Source: Antarcticibacterium arcticum (GTDB lineage Bacteria > Bacteroidota > Bacteroidia > Flavobacteriales > Flavobacteriaceae). From it: 64,000 nucleotides of DNA. The stretch covers positions 806,001-870,000 of the forward strand of contig NZ_CP042476.1 in the NCBI RefSeq assembly GCF_007993795.1. The letters run 5' to 3'. Below, piece after piece: positions 43,604-51,558 of this stretch (position 1 is its first letter; every line of letters starts with the position of its first letter). Position numbers and translations under genes: made by a program. The notes under the pieces were generated by a model. That model made no database searches. It was not told the origin of the DNA and worked only from the letters and a program-made list of their open reading frames with translations.

Positions 43604-44170
43604 ATGGCAAGTACAAGCGATATTAGAAATGGTTTATGCATTCGTTACAACCACGATATTTATAAAATAATTGAATTTCTACACGTAAAGCCGGGGAAAG
43701 GTCCCGCTTTTGTGAGAACTAAAATGAAAAGTGTAACTTCAGGAAAAGTTTTGGAAAACACTTTTTCCGCAGGACATAAAATAGAAGATGTGAGGGTAGA
43801 AACTCATAAATTTCAGTTCCTCTATAACGATGGGGAGTTTTATCATTTTATGAATACTGAAGATTACACCCAGATAAGACTTACTGAAAATGCCCTGGAT
43901 ATGCCCCAGCTTATGAAAGAAGGGGAGGTTGTAACCATTCTCATAAATACCGAGGATAATATGCCGCTTTCCGTTGAAATGCCTGCCAGTGTGGTTCTTG
44001 AGGTTTCCCATACCGAACCCGGTGTAAAGGGTAATACGGCTACCAATGCTACAAAACCGGCAACCCTCGAAACCGGTGCTGTTGTAAATGTGCCTTTGTT
44101 TATTAACGAAGGTGATAAAATCAGGATTGAAACAGATAAGGGTACCTATAAAGAACGAATTAAGGAATAA
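43604..44170 (+). CDS. efp: Elongation factor P
   Basis: A 188-residue three-domain beta-barrel protein of standard EF-P length. The N-terminal loop reads HVKPGKGPAFVRTKMKS, with lysine 31-34 region at the tip that is modified in many bacteria; the conserved loop PGKGPA is intact. The end GAVVNVPLFINEGDKIRIETDKGTYKERI is the EF-P C-terminal signature. It relieves ribosome stalling at consecutive prolines. It closes the lpx transcript, which ends at the terminator at 44188. Confidence 0.95.
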   Translation: MASTSDIRNGLCIRYNHDIYKIIEFLHVKPGKGPAFVRTKMKSVTSGKVLENTFSAGHKIEDVRVETHKFQFLYNDGEFYHFMNTEDYTQIRLTENALDMPQLMKEGEVVTILINTEDNMPLSVEMPASVVLEVSHTEPGVKGNTATNATKPATLETGAVVNVPLFINEGDKIRIETDKGTYKERIKE

Positions 44171-44187
44171 AATGATAGGAAAAAGAG

Positions 44188-44220
44188 ATAAGGATAAAAA
44201 CCAATCCTTATATCTTTTTT
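44188..44220 (+). terminator. Terminator after efp
   Basis: ATAAGGAT (44188-44195) pairs with ATCCTTAT (44204-44211), and a T run follows at 44115-44120-equivalent offset within 44214-44220. Confidence 0.7.
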
Positions 44221-44248
44221 CTCATCTTTACCATATTAACGAAGATCT

Positions 44249-45178
44249 ATGAAATTTCCCCAGGTACATACTTTAAAGCAGATAGCTACCATTATATCTG
44301 CCAAATATATTGGTGATCCCGATTTTCCTGTAGAGGGGATGAATGAGATCCATGTGGTAACCCACGGGGATATTGTATTTGTAGATCACCCCAAGTATTA
44401 TGACAAGGCGTTAAATTCTGCAGCAACCATTATTCTTATAAATAAGGAGGTACCATGTCCCGACGGGAAGGCTTTGCTTATTTCTGAAGATCCATTTACC
44501 GATTTTAATAAGCTAACCGAATATTTCAGGCCATTCCAGACAGTTTCAGGCCCAATTTCAGAAACATCCAAAATTGGAAAAAACACCATAGTACAACCCA
44601 ATGTATTTATAGGAAATAATGTACATATAGGTGATAATTGCCTTATACATTCCAATGTGAGTATTTATGATAATGCGATAATTGGTAACAATGTAATTAT
44701 TCATGCGGGGACCGTATTGGGAGCAGACGCTTTTTATTACAAGACCCGTCCTACAGGATTTGACAAATTGAAATCTGGCGGAAGAGTTGTAATAGACAAT
44801 AATGTAGAAATAGGGGCGTGCTGCACTATTGATAAAGGAGTATCTGGTGATACTTTTATCGGGGAAGGGACCAAGCTTGATAATTTAATACAGGTTGGTC
44901 ACGATACAATAATTGGAAAGAATTGTTTAATTGCGTCCCAGGTAGGCATTGCAGGTTGTGTGGTTATTGAAGATAATGTGACAGTATGGGGCCAGGTGGG
45001 TATGCGCAGCGGGATAATAGTTAAAAAGGGCGGAGTCCTAATGGGCAAGGCAGGAATAACAAAATCTACAAAGGAAAATACAATTTATACCGGAAATCCT
45101 GCAATGGAAGCCCGTTTAAAATTGAAAGAATACGCAGCAGTGCGCCAACTTCCGGAAATTATAGAGAAATTAAAATAA
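44249..45178 (+). CDS. LpxD-like hexapeptide acyltransferase (paralogue)
   Basis: A 309-residue protein with an LpxD-like N-terminal domain (residues 1-100, ending in ALLISEDPFTDFNKLTEYF) and hexapeptide repeats (about 110-260; IGKNTIVQPNVFIGNNVHIGD). The catalytic-type histidine is in NLIQVGHDTIIGKN. It is shorter and divergent from the LpxD at 40384 and may acylate another UDP-sugar. Two LpxD-like genes in this arrangement are common in Flavobacteria. Its substrate is unknown. It is followed by an NTF2-like gene at 7 bases. Confidence 0.85.
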   Translation: MKFPQVHTLKQIATIISAKYIGDPDFPVEGMNEIHVVTHGDIVFVDHPKYYDKALNSAATIILINKEVPCPDGKALLISEDPFTDFNKLTEYFRPFQTVSGPISETSKIGKNTIVQPNVFIGNNVHIGDNCLIHSNVSIYDNAIIGNNVIIHAGTVLGADAFYYKTRPTGFDKLKSGGRVVIDNNVEIGACCTIDKGVSGDTFIGEGTKLDNLIQVGHDTIIGKNCLIASQVGIAGCVVIEDNVTVWGQVGMRSGIIVKKGGVLMGKAGITKSTKENTIYTGNPAMEARLKLKEYAAVRQLPEIIEKLK

Positions 45179-45185
45179 TATTACA

Positions 45186-45602
45186 ATGGGTTTAAGCGGC
45201 AAAAAGAAAAAAGTAGAATCATTTTATAATTCCAATTTTTATAAAAATCAGGAAGAAATAAAGAACTATTTACACCCTGATGCCGAACTTTTCTGGAACA
45301 GCAGTGCCGGTTTCAGCAAAATGAATTTCAGTGATATTTTAAATCTGGGAATTGAAATGTCCAGGTCTTTTGAATCTTTAAGGGCAGAGGTGAGTCATTT
45401 GCTCAAAGATAAAGACCAGGTTACCATTAGGTTTACCTATCATGTAAGGACGGTTGAAAATCCCGATGAAGAAATTCCTCTGGCACATTTTATTTGCATA
45501 TGGACCTTCCGGGATGATAAAATGTACCGGGGATACCAAATAAGCCAACCCGCAGATGAAACCCCTGAGAATTTAAGCTCTTTTCTGGCAACAAACTTTT
45601 AA
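45186..45602 (+). CDS. NTF2/SnoaL-like small protein
   Basis: A 138-residue alpha+beta-barrel protein with the SnoaL/NTF2-like arrangement: an N-terminal helix, then LHPDAELFWNSSAGF, and two terminal strands FICIWTFRDDKMYRGYQIS. The fold is suggested by length and pattern only. No catalytic residues can be named. It is co-oriented with and 7 bases behind the LpxD-like gene, which suggests the same transcript. Confidence 0.7.
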   Translation: MGLSGKKKKVESFYNSNFYKNQEEIKNYLHPDAELFWNSSAGFSKMNFSDILNLGIEMSRSFESLRAEVSHLLKDKDQVTIRFTYHVRTVENPDEEIPLAHFICIWTFRDDKMYRGYQISQPADETPENLSSFLATNF

Positions 45603-45631
45603 AAAGCCTTTAGGGTTTCTATATAAAAACC

Positions 45632-45639
45632 TACTTTTG
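45632..45639 (+). promoter_or_regulatory. -7 element TACTTTTG before sucD
   Basis: It fits TAnnTTTG and lies 23 bases before the sucD ATG at 45663. The -33 position lacks TTG. Confidence 0.4.
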
Positions 45640-45662
45640 TAGCGCAAAAATCAACAGTAACT

Positions 45663-46538
45663 ATGAGTGTTTTAGTCAATAAAGATTCAAAAATAATTGT
45701 TCAGGGATTTACCGGAAGTGAAGGTACTTTCCATGCTGAGCAAATGATAGAATATGGTACAAATGTAGTAGGTGGGGTAACTCCCGGAAAAGGTGGGCAA
45801 ACTCATCTTGATAAGCCTGTTTTTAATACAGTTTCACAGGCTGTGGAAGAAACCGGAGCCGATGTTTCTATAATTTTTGTACCGCCTGCATTTGCAGCCG
45901 ATGCAATTATGGAAGCCGCAGATGCCGGAATTAAAGTTATTATTACTATTACTGAAGGTATCCCGGTATCTGACATGATAAAGGTAAACGGATACATTAA
46001 AAATAAAGATTGTCGTTTGGTTGGCCCTAACTGTCCCGGAGTTATTACCCCCGGCGAGGCTAAGGTTGGAATTATGCCCGGCTTTGTATTTAAAAAAGGC
46101 AGCGTAGGAATTGTTTCCAAATCTGGAACTCTTACCTATGAAGCAGCAGATCAAGTGGTTAAGCAGGGACTGGGTATCACTACAGCAATTGGAATTGGTG
46201 GAGATCCCATCATTGGAACTACAACCAAGGAAGCTGTAGAATTATTGATGAATGATCCTGAAACAGAGATCATTGTAATGATTGGTGAAATTGGAGGCCA
46301 ACTGGAAGCCGATGCTGCACAGTGGATCCGTGCCAACGGAAATAAAAAACCTGTGGTTGGATTCATTGCGGGAGAAACCGCTCCGGCAGGACGTACAATG
46401 GGCCACGCTGGCGCAATTGTAGGGGGTAGCGAAGATACTGCCCAGGCTAAAAAAGCTATTTTAAAGGAGAATGGAATTCACGTGGTGGATTCTCCTGCTG
46501 AAATTGGTAAAAAAGTTGCTGAGATCCTTAGAGGCTAA
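45663..46538 (+). CDS. sucD: Succinate--CoA ligase, alpha subunit
   Basis: A 291-residue CoA-binding subunit of normal length. The N-terminal CoA-binding Rossmann fold has VQGFTGSEGTFHAEQMIEYG. The phosphohistidine site is in GETAPAGRTMGHAGAIVGG, with the active-site His. SKSGTLTYEA is another family signature. With SucC it makes succinate and ATP or GTP from succinyl-CoA. sucC is not in the window, so the subunits are encoded apart, as usual in Flavobacteria. It has its own promoter and a terminator at 46562. Confidence 0.96.
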   Translation: MSVLVNKDSKIIVQGFTGSEGTFHAEQMIEYGTNVVGGVTPGKGGQTHLDKPVFNTVSQAVEETGADVSIIFVPPAFAADAIMEAADAGIKVIITITEGIPVSDMIKVNGYIKNKDCRLVGPNCPGVITPGEAKVGIMPGFVFKKGSVGIVSKSGTLTYEAADQVVKQGLGITTAIGIGGDPIIGTTTKEAVELLMNDPETEIIVMIGEIGGQLEADAAQWIRANGNKKPVVGFIAGETAPAGRTMGHAGAIVGGSEDTAQAKKAILKENGIHVVDSPAEIGKKVAEILRG

Positions 46539-46561
46539 GCAATTCTCAATATTATTTAATT

Positions 46562-46608
46562 AATCCTCTTGTTTGCCTTTAAAAAAGGTAATTTCAGGAG
46601 GATTTTTT
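46562..46608 (+). terminator. Terminator after sucD
   Basis: AATCCTC (46562-46568) pairs with GAGGATT (46598-46604), with an inner CCTTT/AAAGG helix, followed by TTTTTT. Confidence 0.8.
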
Positions 46609-46707
46609 ATTTTTAAGCCTTTCGCTTTTGTTATATTTGACTTTAGAACAAAATTTTCCAGCTATAGTTTAGCGGAGTTATTACTACTAATCAAAGAGAT
46701 CTATAAA

Positions 46708-47454
46708 ATGAAATTACTAGAAGGAAAAAATGCCATAATTACCGGTGGAAGCCGAGGAATTGGAAAGGGTATCGCCCAGATATTTGCAAGGCACGGGGCA
46801 AATGTTGCTTTTACTTATGCCTCATCTGTAGAAGCAGCCAATGAACTTGAAAAAGAACTTTCCTCCCTTGGAGTCAAAGCAAAAGGATATAAGTCCAATG
46901 CTGCCAATTATAATGAGTGTGAAGAACTAATTAAAAATGTGGCCGGAGACTTCGGGTCAATTGATATTTTAATAAACAATGCAGGTATCACGAAGGACAA
47001 TTTGCTTATGCGAATGAGCGAGGAAGATTTTGACCAGGTAATTGAGGTGAATTTAAAATCTGTTTTCAATATGACCAAGGCAGTGCAGCGCACAATGCTT
47101 AAGCAACGAAACGGCAGCATCATAAATATGAGCTCTGTAGTAGGGGTAAAAGGAAATGCAGGCCAGGCTAATTATGCCGCATCAAAAGCCGGTATTATTG
47201 GTTTCTCTAAATCGATGGCACTGGAATTAGGTTCCCGGAACATAAGAACAAATGTAATTGCTCCCGGTTTTATTGAAACTGAAATGACCGGAAAATTGGA
47301 TGAAAAAACTGTGGAAGGCTGGAGAGAATCTATTCCCTTAAAACGTGGTGGAACTCCTGAAGATATAGCCAATGCGTGTGTATTCCTTGCCAGTGACCTA
47401 AGCAGTTACATTACAGGGCAGGTAATCCAGGTTAACGGCGGAATGCTCACATAA
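46708..47454 (+). CDS. fabG: 3-oxoacyl-[ACP] reductase
   Basis: A 248-residue short-chain dehydrogenase. The start is the ATG at 46708 (MKLLEGKNAIITGGSRG); a frame open from 46573 crosses the sucD terminator and is not used. The cofactor motif is GGSRGIGKGIA, followed by NNAGIT, catalytic Ser in INMSSVVGVKG and YAASK with Tyr and Lys. IAPGFIETEMT is a FabG marker. It reduces 3-oxoacyl-ACP with NADPH in fatty acid synthesis. It appears monocistronic. Confidence 0.94.
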   Translation: MKLLEGKNAIITGGSRGIGKGIAQIFARHGANVAFTYASSVEAANELEKELSSLGVKAKGYKSNAANYNECEELIKNVAGDFGSIDILINNAGITKDNLLMRMSEEDFDQVIEVNLKSVFNMTKAVQRTMLKQRNGSIINMSSVVGVKGNAGQANYAASKAGIIGFSKSMALELGSRNIRTNVIAPGFIETEMTGKLDEKTVEGWRESIPLKRGGTPEDIANACVFLASDLSSYITGQVIQVNGGMLT

Positions 47455-47549
47455 TATAGACCAGGGATACGGGAGAAAGAAGATTGAAATTTTTCATTTA
47501 ACGGGTATATTCGATGTTAAAAAACAAGCAATAAAATCTAGTAAGAATA

Positions 47550-49598
47550 ATGCCCGTAACAAACGTTTTATTAATAACCCTGGCTGCAATTTTTGCGCTG
47601 GGGTTTGTTTTTTTTAAATATTTTCTTGGAAACAAAAATCCGGGGCAAAGCACCTATATTCTTGCGGGCTTACGGTTTTTCACCATTTTTATTTTACTGT
47701 TACTGCTTATAAACCCCGGTTTTAAGCAACTTGAACTGGAAATAGAGAAACCCGGTTTACTCATTGCAGTAGATGGGTCTTCATCCATCGCGCATTTGGA
47801 AAAGGGTGACAGTGTGCAACAAATGGCCAATGTTTTACAGGAACATCCGGAACTAAAAGAGAGGTTTAATATTCAAACGTATACATTTGGCCAGGAGATA
47901 AGGAAGGTGAACCAAAATGAAGACATTGATTTTAAGGCCTCACAAACGAATATTTCTTCAGCATTAAGAGATCTGGAACATCTTAATCGTACCAGCCAAA
48001 CCGCCCTGGTTCTTCTCACAGACGGAAACCAGACATTGGGAGAGGATTATTCCTATTTTAAAAATCGCGGTAACATTGGGGTATTCCCTGTGGTGGTTGG
48101 TGATACCACCGCACAAACAGATTTTTATATTTCAAATTTAAATGTAAACCGGTATGCCTTTCTTAATAATAATTTCCCGGTAGAGACAATTGTTAATTAC
48201 AGCGGAAAGCAGGAGCTGGAAACAAGATTTGAGATAAGGCAGGGTACAACGGTATTGTATTCCCGTAATATTAAATTAAGTCCTGAAAATAGTTCAGAAG
48301 TTATTTCCACTACATTACCTGCAACAAGATTAGGCAGAACGGTTTATGAAGCTGTAGTTGTTCCGGTGACGGAAGAAACCAATGTGTTGAATAATTCAAG
48401 GAAATTTGTAGTGGAAGTTATTGATGAAAGGACCTCTGTTTTGATCTTGAGTTCCATTTTGCATCCCGACCTGGGAGCGCTTAAAAAAGCTATTGAGAGT
48501 AACGAGCAACGGGAAGTAAGCATTGTTACTATTAAAGATTTTCAAATTAATAAACTATCTGATTTTCAATTAATTATAATATATCAACCAAATGATAGCT
48601 TCATCCCTGTTTTTGAGGAAATAAGGAATAATAACCATTCTTCCTGGATCATTACTGGTACGCAAACCAACTGGAATTTTCTCAATGCGGCACAGGAGAA
48701 TTTTTCGCGTAATGCAAGTTCACAAACCCAGGATTTCTTTGGAACCTACAATCCTAATTATTCCGGTTTTCAGTTTGAAGATCTGGAATTTGACAAGCTA
48801 CCTCCGCTGGAAGACAGGTTTGGAAATATGCAGTTTGGAGGAACTCCGTTTAGCGCTCTTTTGTATCAAAAAGTGGAGGGGGTAGATACAAAAGATCCCT
48901 TGCTCGCAGTTTTTGAAAATAATACGGCTAAACAGGCTGCCCTTTTTGGAGAGAATATATGGAAATGGCGGGCCCAAAGTTATTTAGAAACCGGAACGTT
49001 TGAGAATTTTGATAATTTTATAAGCAAACTGGTTCAGTTTTTAGCAAATACCCAAAAGAAAGAACGCTTAAGTGTAAATTTAGAACCCGTGTATCTGCAG
49101 GGGGAGAATTTACAAATTGAAGCACTTTATTTTGACCGCAATTATGTGTTTGATCCTTCGGGCCAACTGGAAATAAAACTTGAAAACCAGGAGAGTGGGG
49201 AGTTGGTTGCAGGTGCCATGCTGGCTTCGGCAAATAGATATGTATTTGAAATTGATAATCTGGTACCCGGGGAATATTCCTATGAAATAAAGGAAATAAA
49301 AAGTAGGATATTGAAACGCGGGAATTTTATCGTAATTGAAAATAATATTGAACAGCAGTTTACTTCCGCCAATATTTCAGCTATGAAAAACCTGGCAGAA
49401 AATAACGCGGCAAGCCTTTATTTTTTAAATGATCCGGAAAGTTTAATAAAGCGCCTGATGACTGAGGATGTCTACGTTTCTGTGCAAAAAAGCCGTGAAA
49501 AAACCCTACCTTTGATAAATTGGAAGATTTTGCTCTTTTTCCTTGTTCTAAGCCTTGCTGCGGAATGGTTTATGAGGAAATATTTCGGTTTAATTTAA
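47550..49598 (+). CDS. VWA-like membrane protein
   Basis: A 682-residue protein with two N-terminal membrane helices (about 5-25 and 38-57), a large extracytoplasmic region and one C-terminal helix near 658-675. Residues 75-190 look like a von Willebrand A domain: the MIDAS start is LLIAVDGSSSIAHL and VLLTDGNQTLGED is the later metal-site strand. The plan matches BatA/BatB-like and glutamine-amidotransferase-like VWA proteins of Bacteroidota, of unknown biochemical function. It is followed at 19 bases by the prohibitin-like gene. Confidence 0.78.
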   Translation: MPVTNVLLITLAAIFALGFVFFKYFLGNKNPGQSTYILAGLRFFTIFILLLLLINPGFKQLELEIEKPGLLIAVDGSSSIAHLEKGDSVQQMANVLQEHPELKERFNIQTYTFGQEIRKVNQNEDIDFKASQTNISSALRDLEHLNRTSQTALVLLTDGNQTLGEDYSYFKNRGNIGVFPVVVGDTTAQTDFYISNLNVNRYAFLNNNFPVETIVNYSGKQELETRFEIRQGTTVLYSRNIKLSPENSSEVISTTLPATRLGRTVYEAVVVPVTEETNVLNNSRKFVVEVIDERTSVLILSSILHPDLGALKKAIESNEQREVSIVTIKDFQINKLSDFQLIIIYQPNDSFIPVFEEIRNNNHSSWIITGTQTNWNFLNAAQENFSRNASSQTQDFFGTYNPNYSGFQFEDLEFDKLPPLEDRFGNMQFGGTPFSALLYQKVEGVDTKDPLLAVFENNTAKQAALFGENIWKWRAQSYLETGTFENFDNFISKLVQFLANTQKKERLSVNLEPVYLQGENLQIEALYFDRNYVFDPSGQLEIKLENQESGELVAGAMLASANRYVFEIDNLVPGEYSYEIKEIKSRILKRGNFIVIENNIEQQFTSANISAMKNLAENNAASLYFLNDPESLIKRLMTEDVYVSVQKSREKTLPLINWKILLFFLVLSLAAEWFMRKYFGLI

Positions 49599-49617
49599 TA
49601 ATCACTAAATTTCATAT

Positions 49618-50433
49618 ATGGACAAATTACCCAAGATTGGATTACCAATTTTATTCGCAGTAGTCGTTTTAATTATTTTAATAGCAAAATCAACCGTTAC
49701 TATCAATTCCGGGGAAGCCGGAGTGCTTTATAAAACATTCGGGGGTGGGGTTGTAACAGATAAACCGCCATTGAGCGAGGGGTTCCATTTGGTAGCACCC
49801 TGGAACCGTGTGTTTGTATATGAGGTACGCCAACAGTCTCTGGATGAGAAAATGCAGGTGTTGTCTTCCAACGGTCTTGAAATCAATCTTGATGCTACCG
49901 TATGGTTCCAGCCTAATTACGGCGACCTGGGAAAATTACACCAGGAAAGAGGAGAAGCCTATATACAACGTGTTTTGCAGCCAGCAATACGATCGGCCGC
50001 ACGTAGTGTGGTAGGTAGATACATTCCAGAGCAGTTATATGCCAGCAAAAGAGAGGCAATTCAAAAGGAGATCTTTGAGGAAACCCAGATCCTCTTAGCC
50101 AATCAATATGTACAGATAAATGAAGTATTGGTAAGAGATGTTTCACTGCCTAAATCTATAAAAGATGCGATAGAAAGAAAATTAGGACAGGAGCAGGAAT
50201 CCCTGGAATATGTGTTCAGGCTGGAAAAAGCACAGCAGGAGGCCGAAAGACAGCGTATTGATGCGGAAGGTAAAGCAACTGCAAACAGAATACTTAGCGC
50301 TTCCCTTAATGACCAGATCTTAAAGGAAAAAGGAATTCAGGCAACTGTTGAACTTGCTAAATCTCCAAATGCTAAAGTAGTTGTGATAGGTAGTGGAGAT
50401 GGTGGAATGCCATTGATCTTAGGCAATAATTAA
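49618..50433 (+). CDS. Prohibitin/SPFH-family membrane protein
   Basis: A 271-residue protein with an N-terminal membrane anchor (residues 7-24), an SPFH domain (about 25-190, with VRQQSLDEKMQVLSSNGLEINLDATVWF) and a coiled coil (about 195-245, VFRLEKAQQEAERQRIDAEGKA). Layout and length match bacterial prohibitin homologues, which form ring complexes in the membrane and shield membrane proteases or organise lipid domains. It follows the VWA gene closely and probably shares its transcript. Confidence 0.92.
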   Translation: MDKLPKIGLPILFAVVVLIILIAKSTVTINSGEAGVLYKTFGGGVVTDKPPLSEGFHLVAPWNRVFVYEVRQQSLDEKMQVLSSNGLEINLDATVWFQPNYGDLGKLHQERGEAYIQRVLQPAIRSAARSVVGRYIPEQLYASKREAIQKEIFEETQILLANQYVQINEVLVRDVSLPKSIKDAIERKLGQEQESLEYVFRLEKAQQEAERQRIDAEGKATANRILSASLNDQILKEKGIQATVELAKSPNAKVVVIGSGDGGMPLILGNN

Positions 50434-50487
50434 GCTTAAACAAAACACAAAAAAATCTAAAGCGGTTTTTTTATTGAAAAATTAATT

Positions 50488-50495
50488 TAGATTTG
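50488..50495 (+). promoter_or_regulatory. -7 element TAGATTTG of the histidine operon
   Basis: It matches TAnnTTTG and lies 10 bases before the ATG of the leader peptide at 50505, so the leader would be translated from a nearly leaderless transcript. No TTG is present at the 21-base spacing. Confidence 0.5.
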
Positions 50496-50504
50496 CAGTC
50501 AACA

Positions 50505-50567
50505 ATGAGAACAATACAACTACATCATCATCATTTTTCACTACTGCGCTCCAGCGAGGTGAATTGA
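50505..50567 (+). CDS. hisL: Histidine operon leader peptide
   Basis: A 20-residue frame, MRTIQLHHHHFSLLRSSEVN, with four consecutive CAT codons (50523-50534). It lies in the 244-base gap before hisG and directly ahead of a terminator hairpin. This arrangement is the classical one for ribosome-mediated attenuation: when charged tRNA-His is scarce, the ribosome stalls on the His codons and the terminator does not form. Part of the peptide coding sequence folds as a hairpin (50537-50563). It is too short to be called by ordinary gene finders and its function is inferred from position and codon content. Confidence 0.88.
   Translation: MRTIQLHHHHFSLLRSSEVN
50537..50563 (+). promoter_or_regulatory. 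Leader hairpin inside the his leader peptide gene
   Basis: TTCAC (50537-50541) pairs with GTGAA (50559-50563), with an inner CGCT/AGCG helix (50547-50550 with 50553-50556) and a CT/AG pair step between them. It probably acts as the pause or 1:2 hairpin that couples RNA polymerase to the leader ribosome. A stable antiterminator could not be fixed by eye. Confidence 0.65.
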
Positions 50568-50592
50568 TATGTAGCTAAGTCAACATATTTTA

Positions 50593-50630
50593 AAAACCCG
50601 TTTGAGCAATCAAACGGGTTTTTTGTTTTT
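50593..50630 (+). terminator. Attenuator terminator of the histidine operon
   Basis: AAAACCCGTTTG (50593-50604) pairs with CAAACGGGTTTT (50611-50622) around a 6-base loop and is followed by TT-GTTTTT. It lies between the leader peptide and hisG, on the path of the operon transcript, as an attenuator should. Confidence 0.88.
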
Positions 50631-50677
50631 AAATTTTAATACTAAGGGTCAAGGGCCCATAATTAATTACCAATATT

Positions 50678-51541
50678 ATGAATACAACCAAATTGAGGAT
50701 AGCAATTCAAAAAAGCGGAAGGCTAAACGAAGATTCCCTTCAAATCCTGAAAGATGCAGGCATCTCTATTGATAACGGAAAGGAACAACTTAAAGCCTCT
50801 GCAAGGAATTTCCCTCTGGAAGTTATGTACCTTAGGAATGGCGATATTCCCCAATATTTAAGGGATGGAGTAGTAGATGTGGCAATTTTGGGGGAGAATG
50901 TCCTAATTGAAAAAGGAGAGGACATTATTACAGGGGACAAGCTGGGATTTTCCAAATGCCGGGTATCCATAGCAGTTCCAAAATCCATGCGCTACAACAG
51001 GATAGAAGACCTGCAGGGAAAAAGGATAGCCACTTCTTACCCCAACACGGTTAATGCCTTTTTAGCCGAAAAAGGAATTACGGCAGAGTTGCACATTATT
51101 AATGGGTCAGTTGAAATTGCTCCCAATATTGGGCTGGCAGATGCTATTTGTGATATTGTCTCCAGTGGGAGTACCTTGTTTAAAAATAACCTGAAAGAGG
51201 TGGAAGTGATCCTGAAGAGCGAAGCTATTCTGGCAATTTCTCCCGGAATTAATGAAGAACGAAAAGCCATACTTGAAAAACTCCAATTCAGGCTTAGATC
51301 TGTATTAAATGCCCGAACTTCAAAATATATTCTAATGAATGTTCCTAATGATAAACTGCCTGCAGTAATAAAATTGCTGCCGGGAATGCGAAGCCCCACA
51401 GTACTTCCGTTAGCTGAAGAAGGCTGGAGCTCCCTTCATACCGTTATTAAGGAAGAACGATTTTGGGAAGTGATAGACGAACTAAAACAATATGGAGCTG
51501 AGGGAATCCTGGTAGCGCCAATTGAAAAAATGGTAATGTAG
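50678..51541 (+). CDS. hisG: ATP phosphoribosyltransferase
   Basis: A 287-residue long-form HisG with the C-terminal regulatory domain, so no HisZ is needed. RIAIQKSGRLNEDS starts the catalytic part, GSVEIAPNIGLADAICDIVSSGSTL holds the PRPP-binding site, and the end resembles the histidine-binding ACT-like domain (MRSPTVLPLAEEGWSSLHTVI). It catalyses the first, feedback-inhibited step of histidine synthesis. It is the first structural gene behind the attenuator. Confidence 0.96.
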   Translation: MNTTKLRIAIQKSGRLNEDSLQILKDAGISIDNGKEQLKASARNFPLEVMYLRNGDIPQYLRDGVVDVAILGENVLIEKGEDIITGDKLGFSKCRVSIAVPKSMRYNRIEDLQGKRIATSYPNTVNAFLAEKGITAELHIINGSVEIAPNIGLADAICDIVSSGSTLFKNNLKEVEVILKSEAILAISPGINEERKAILEKLQFRLRSVLNARTSKYILMNVPNDKLPAVIKLLPGMRSPTVLPLAEEGWSSLHTVIKEERFWEVIDELKQYGAEGILVAPIEKMVM

Positions 51542-51558
51542 AACTCAATTAGCGAGAA

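Noticed and set aside
46573..46707. An upstream extension of fabG
   Set aside because: It would cross the sucD terminator and adds an unlikely hydrophobic leader; FabG begins normally at 46708.
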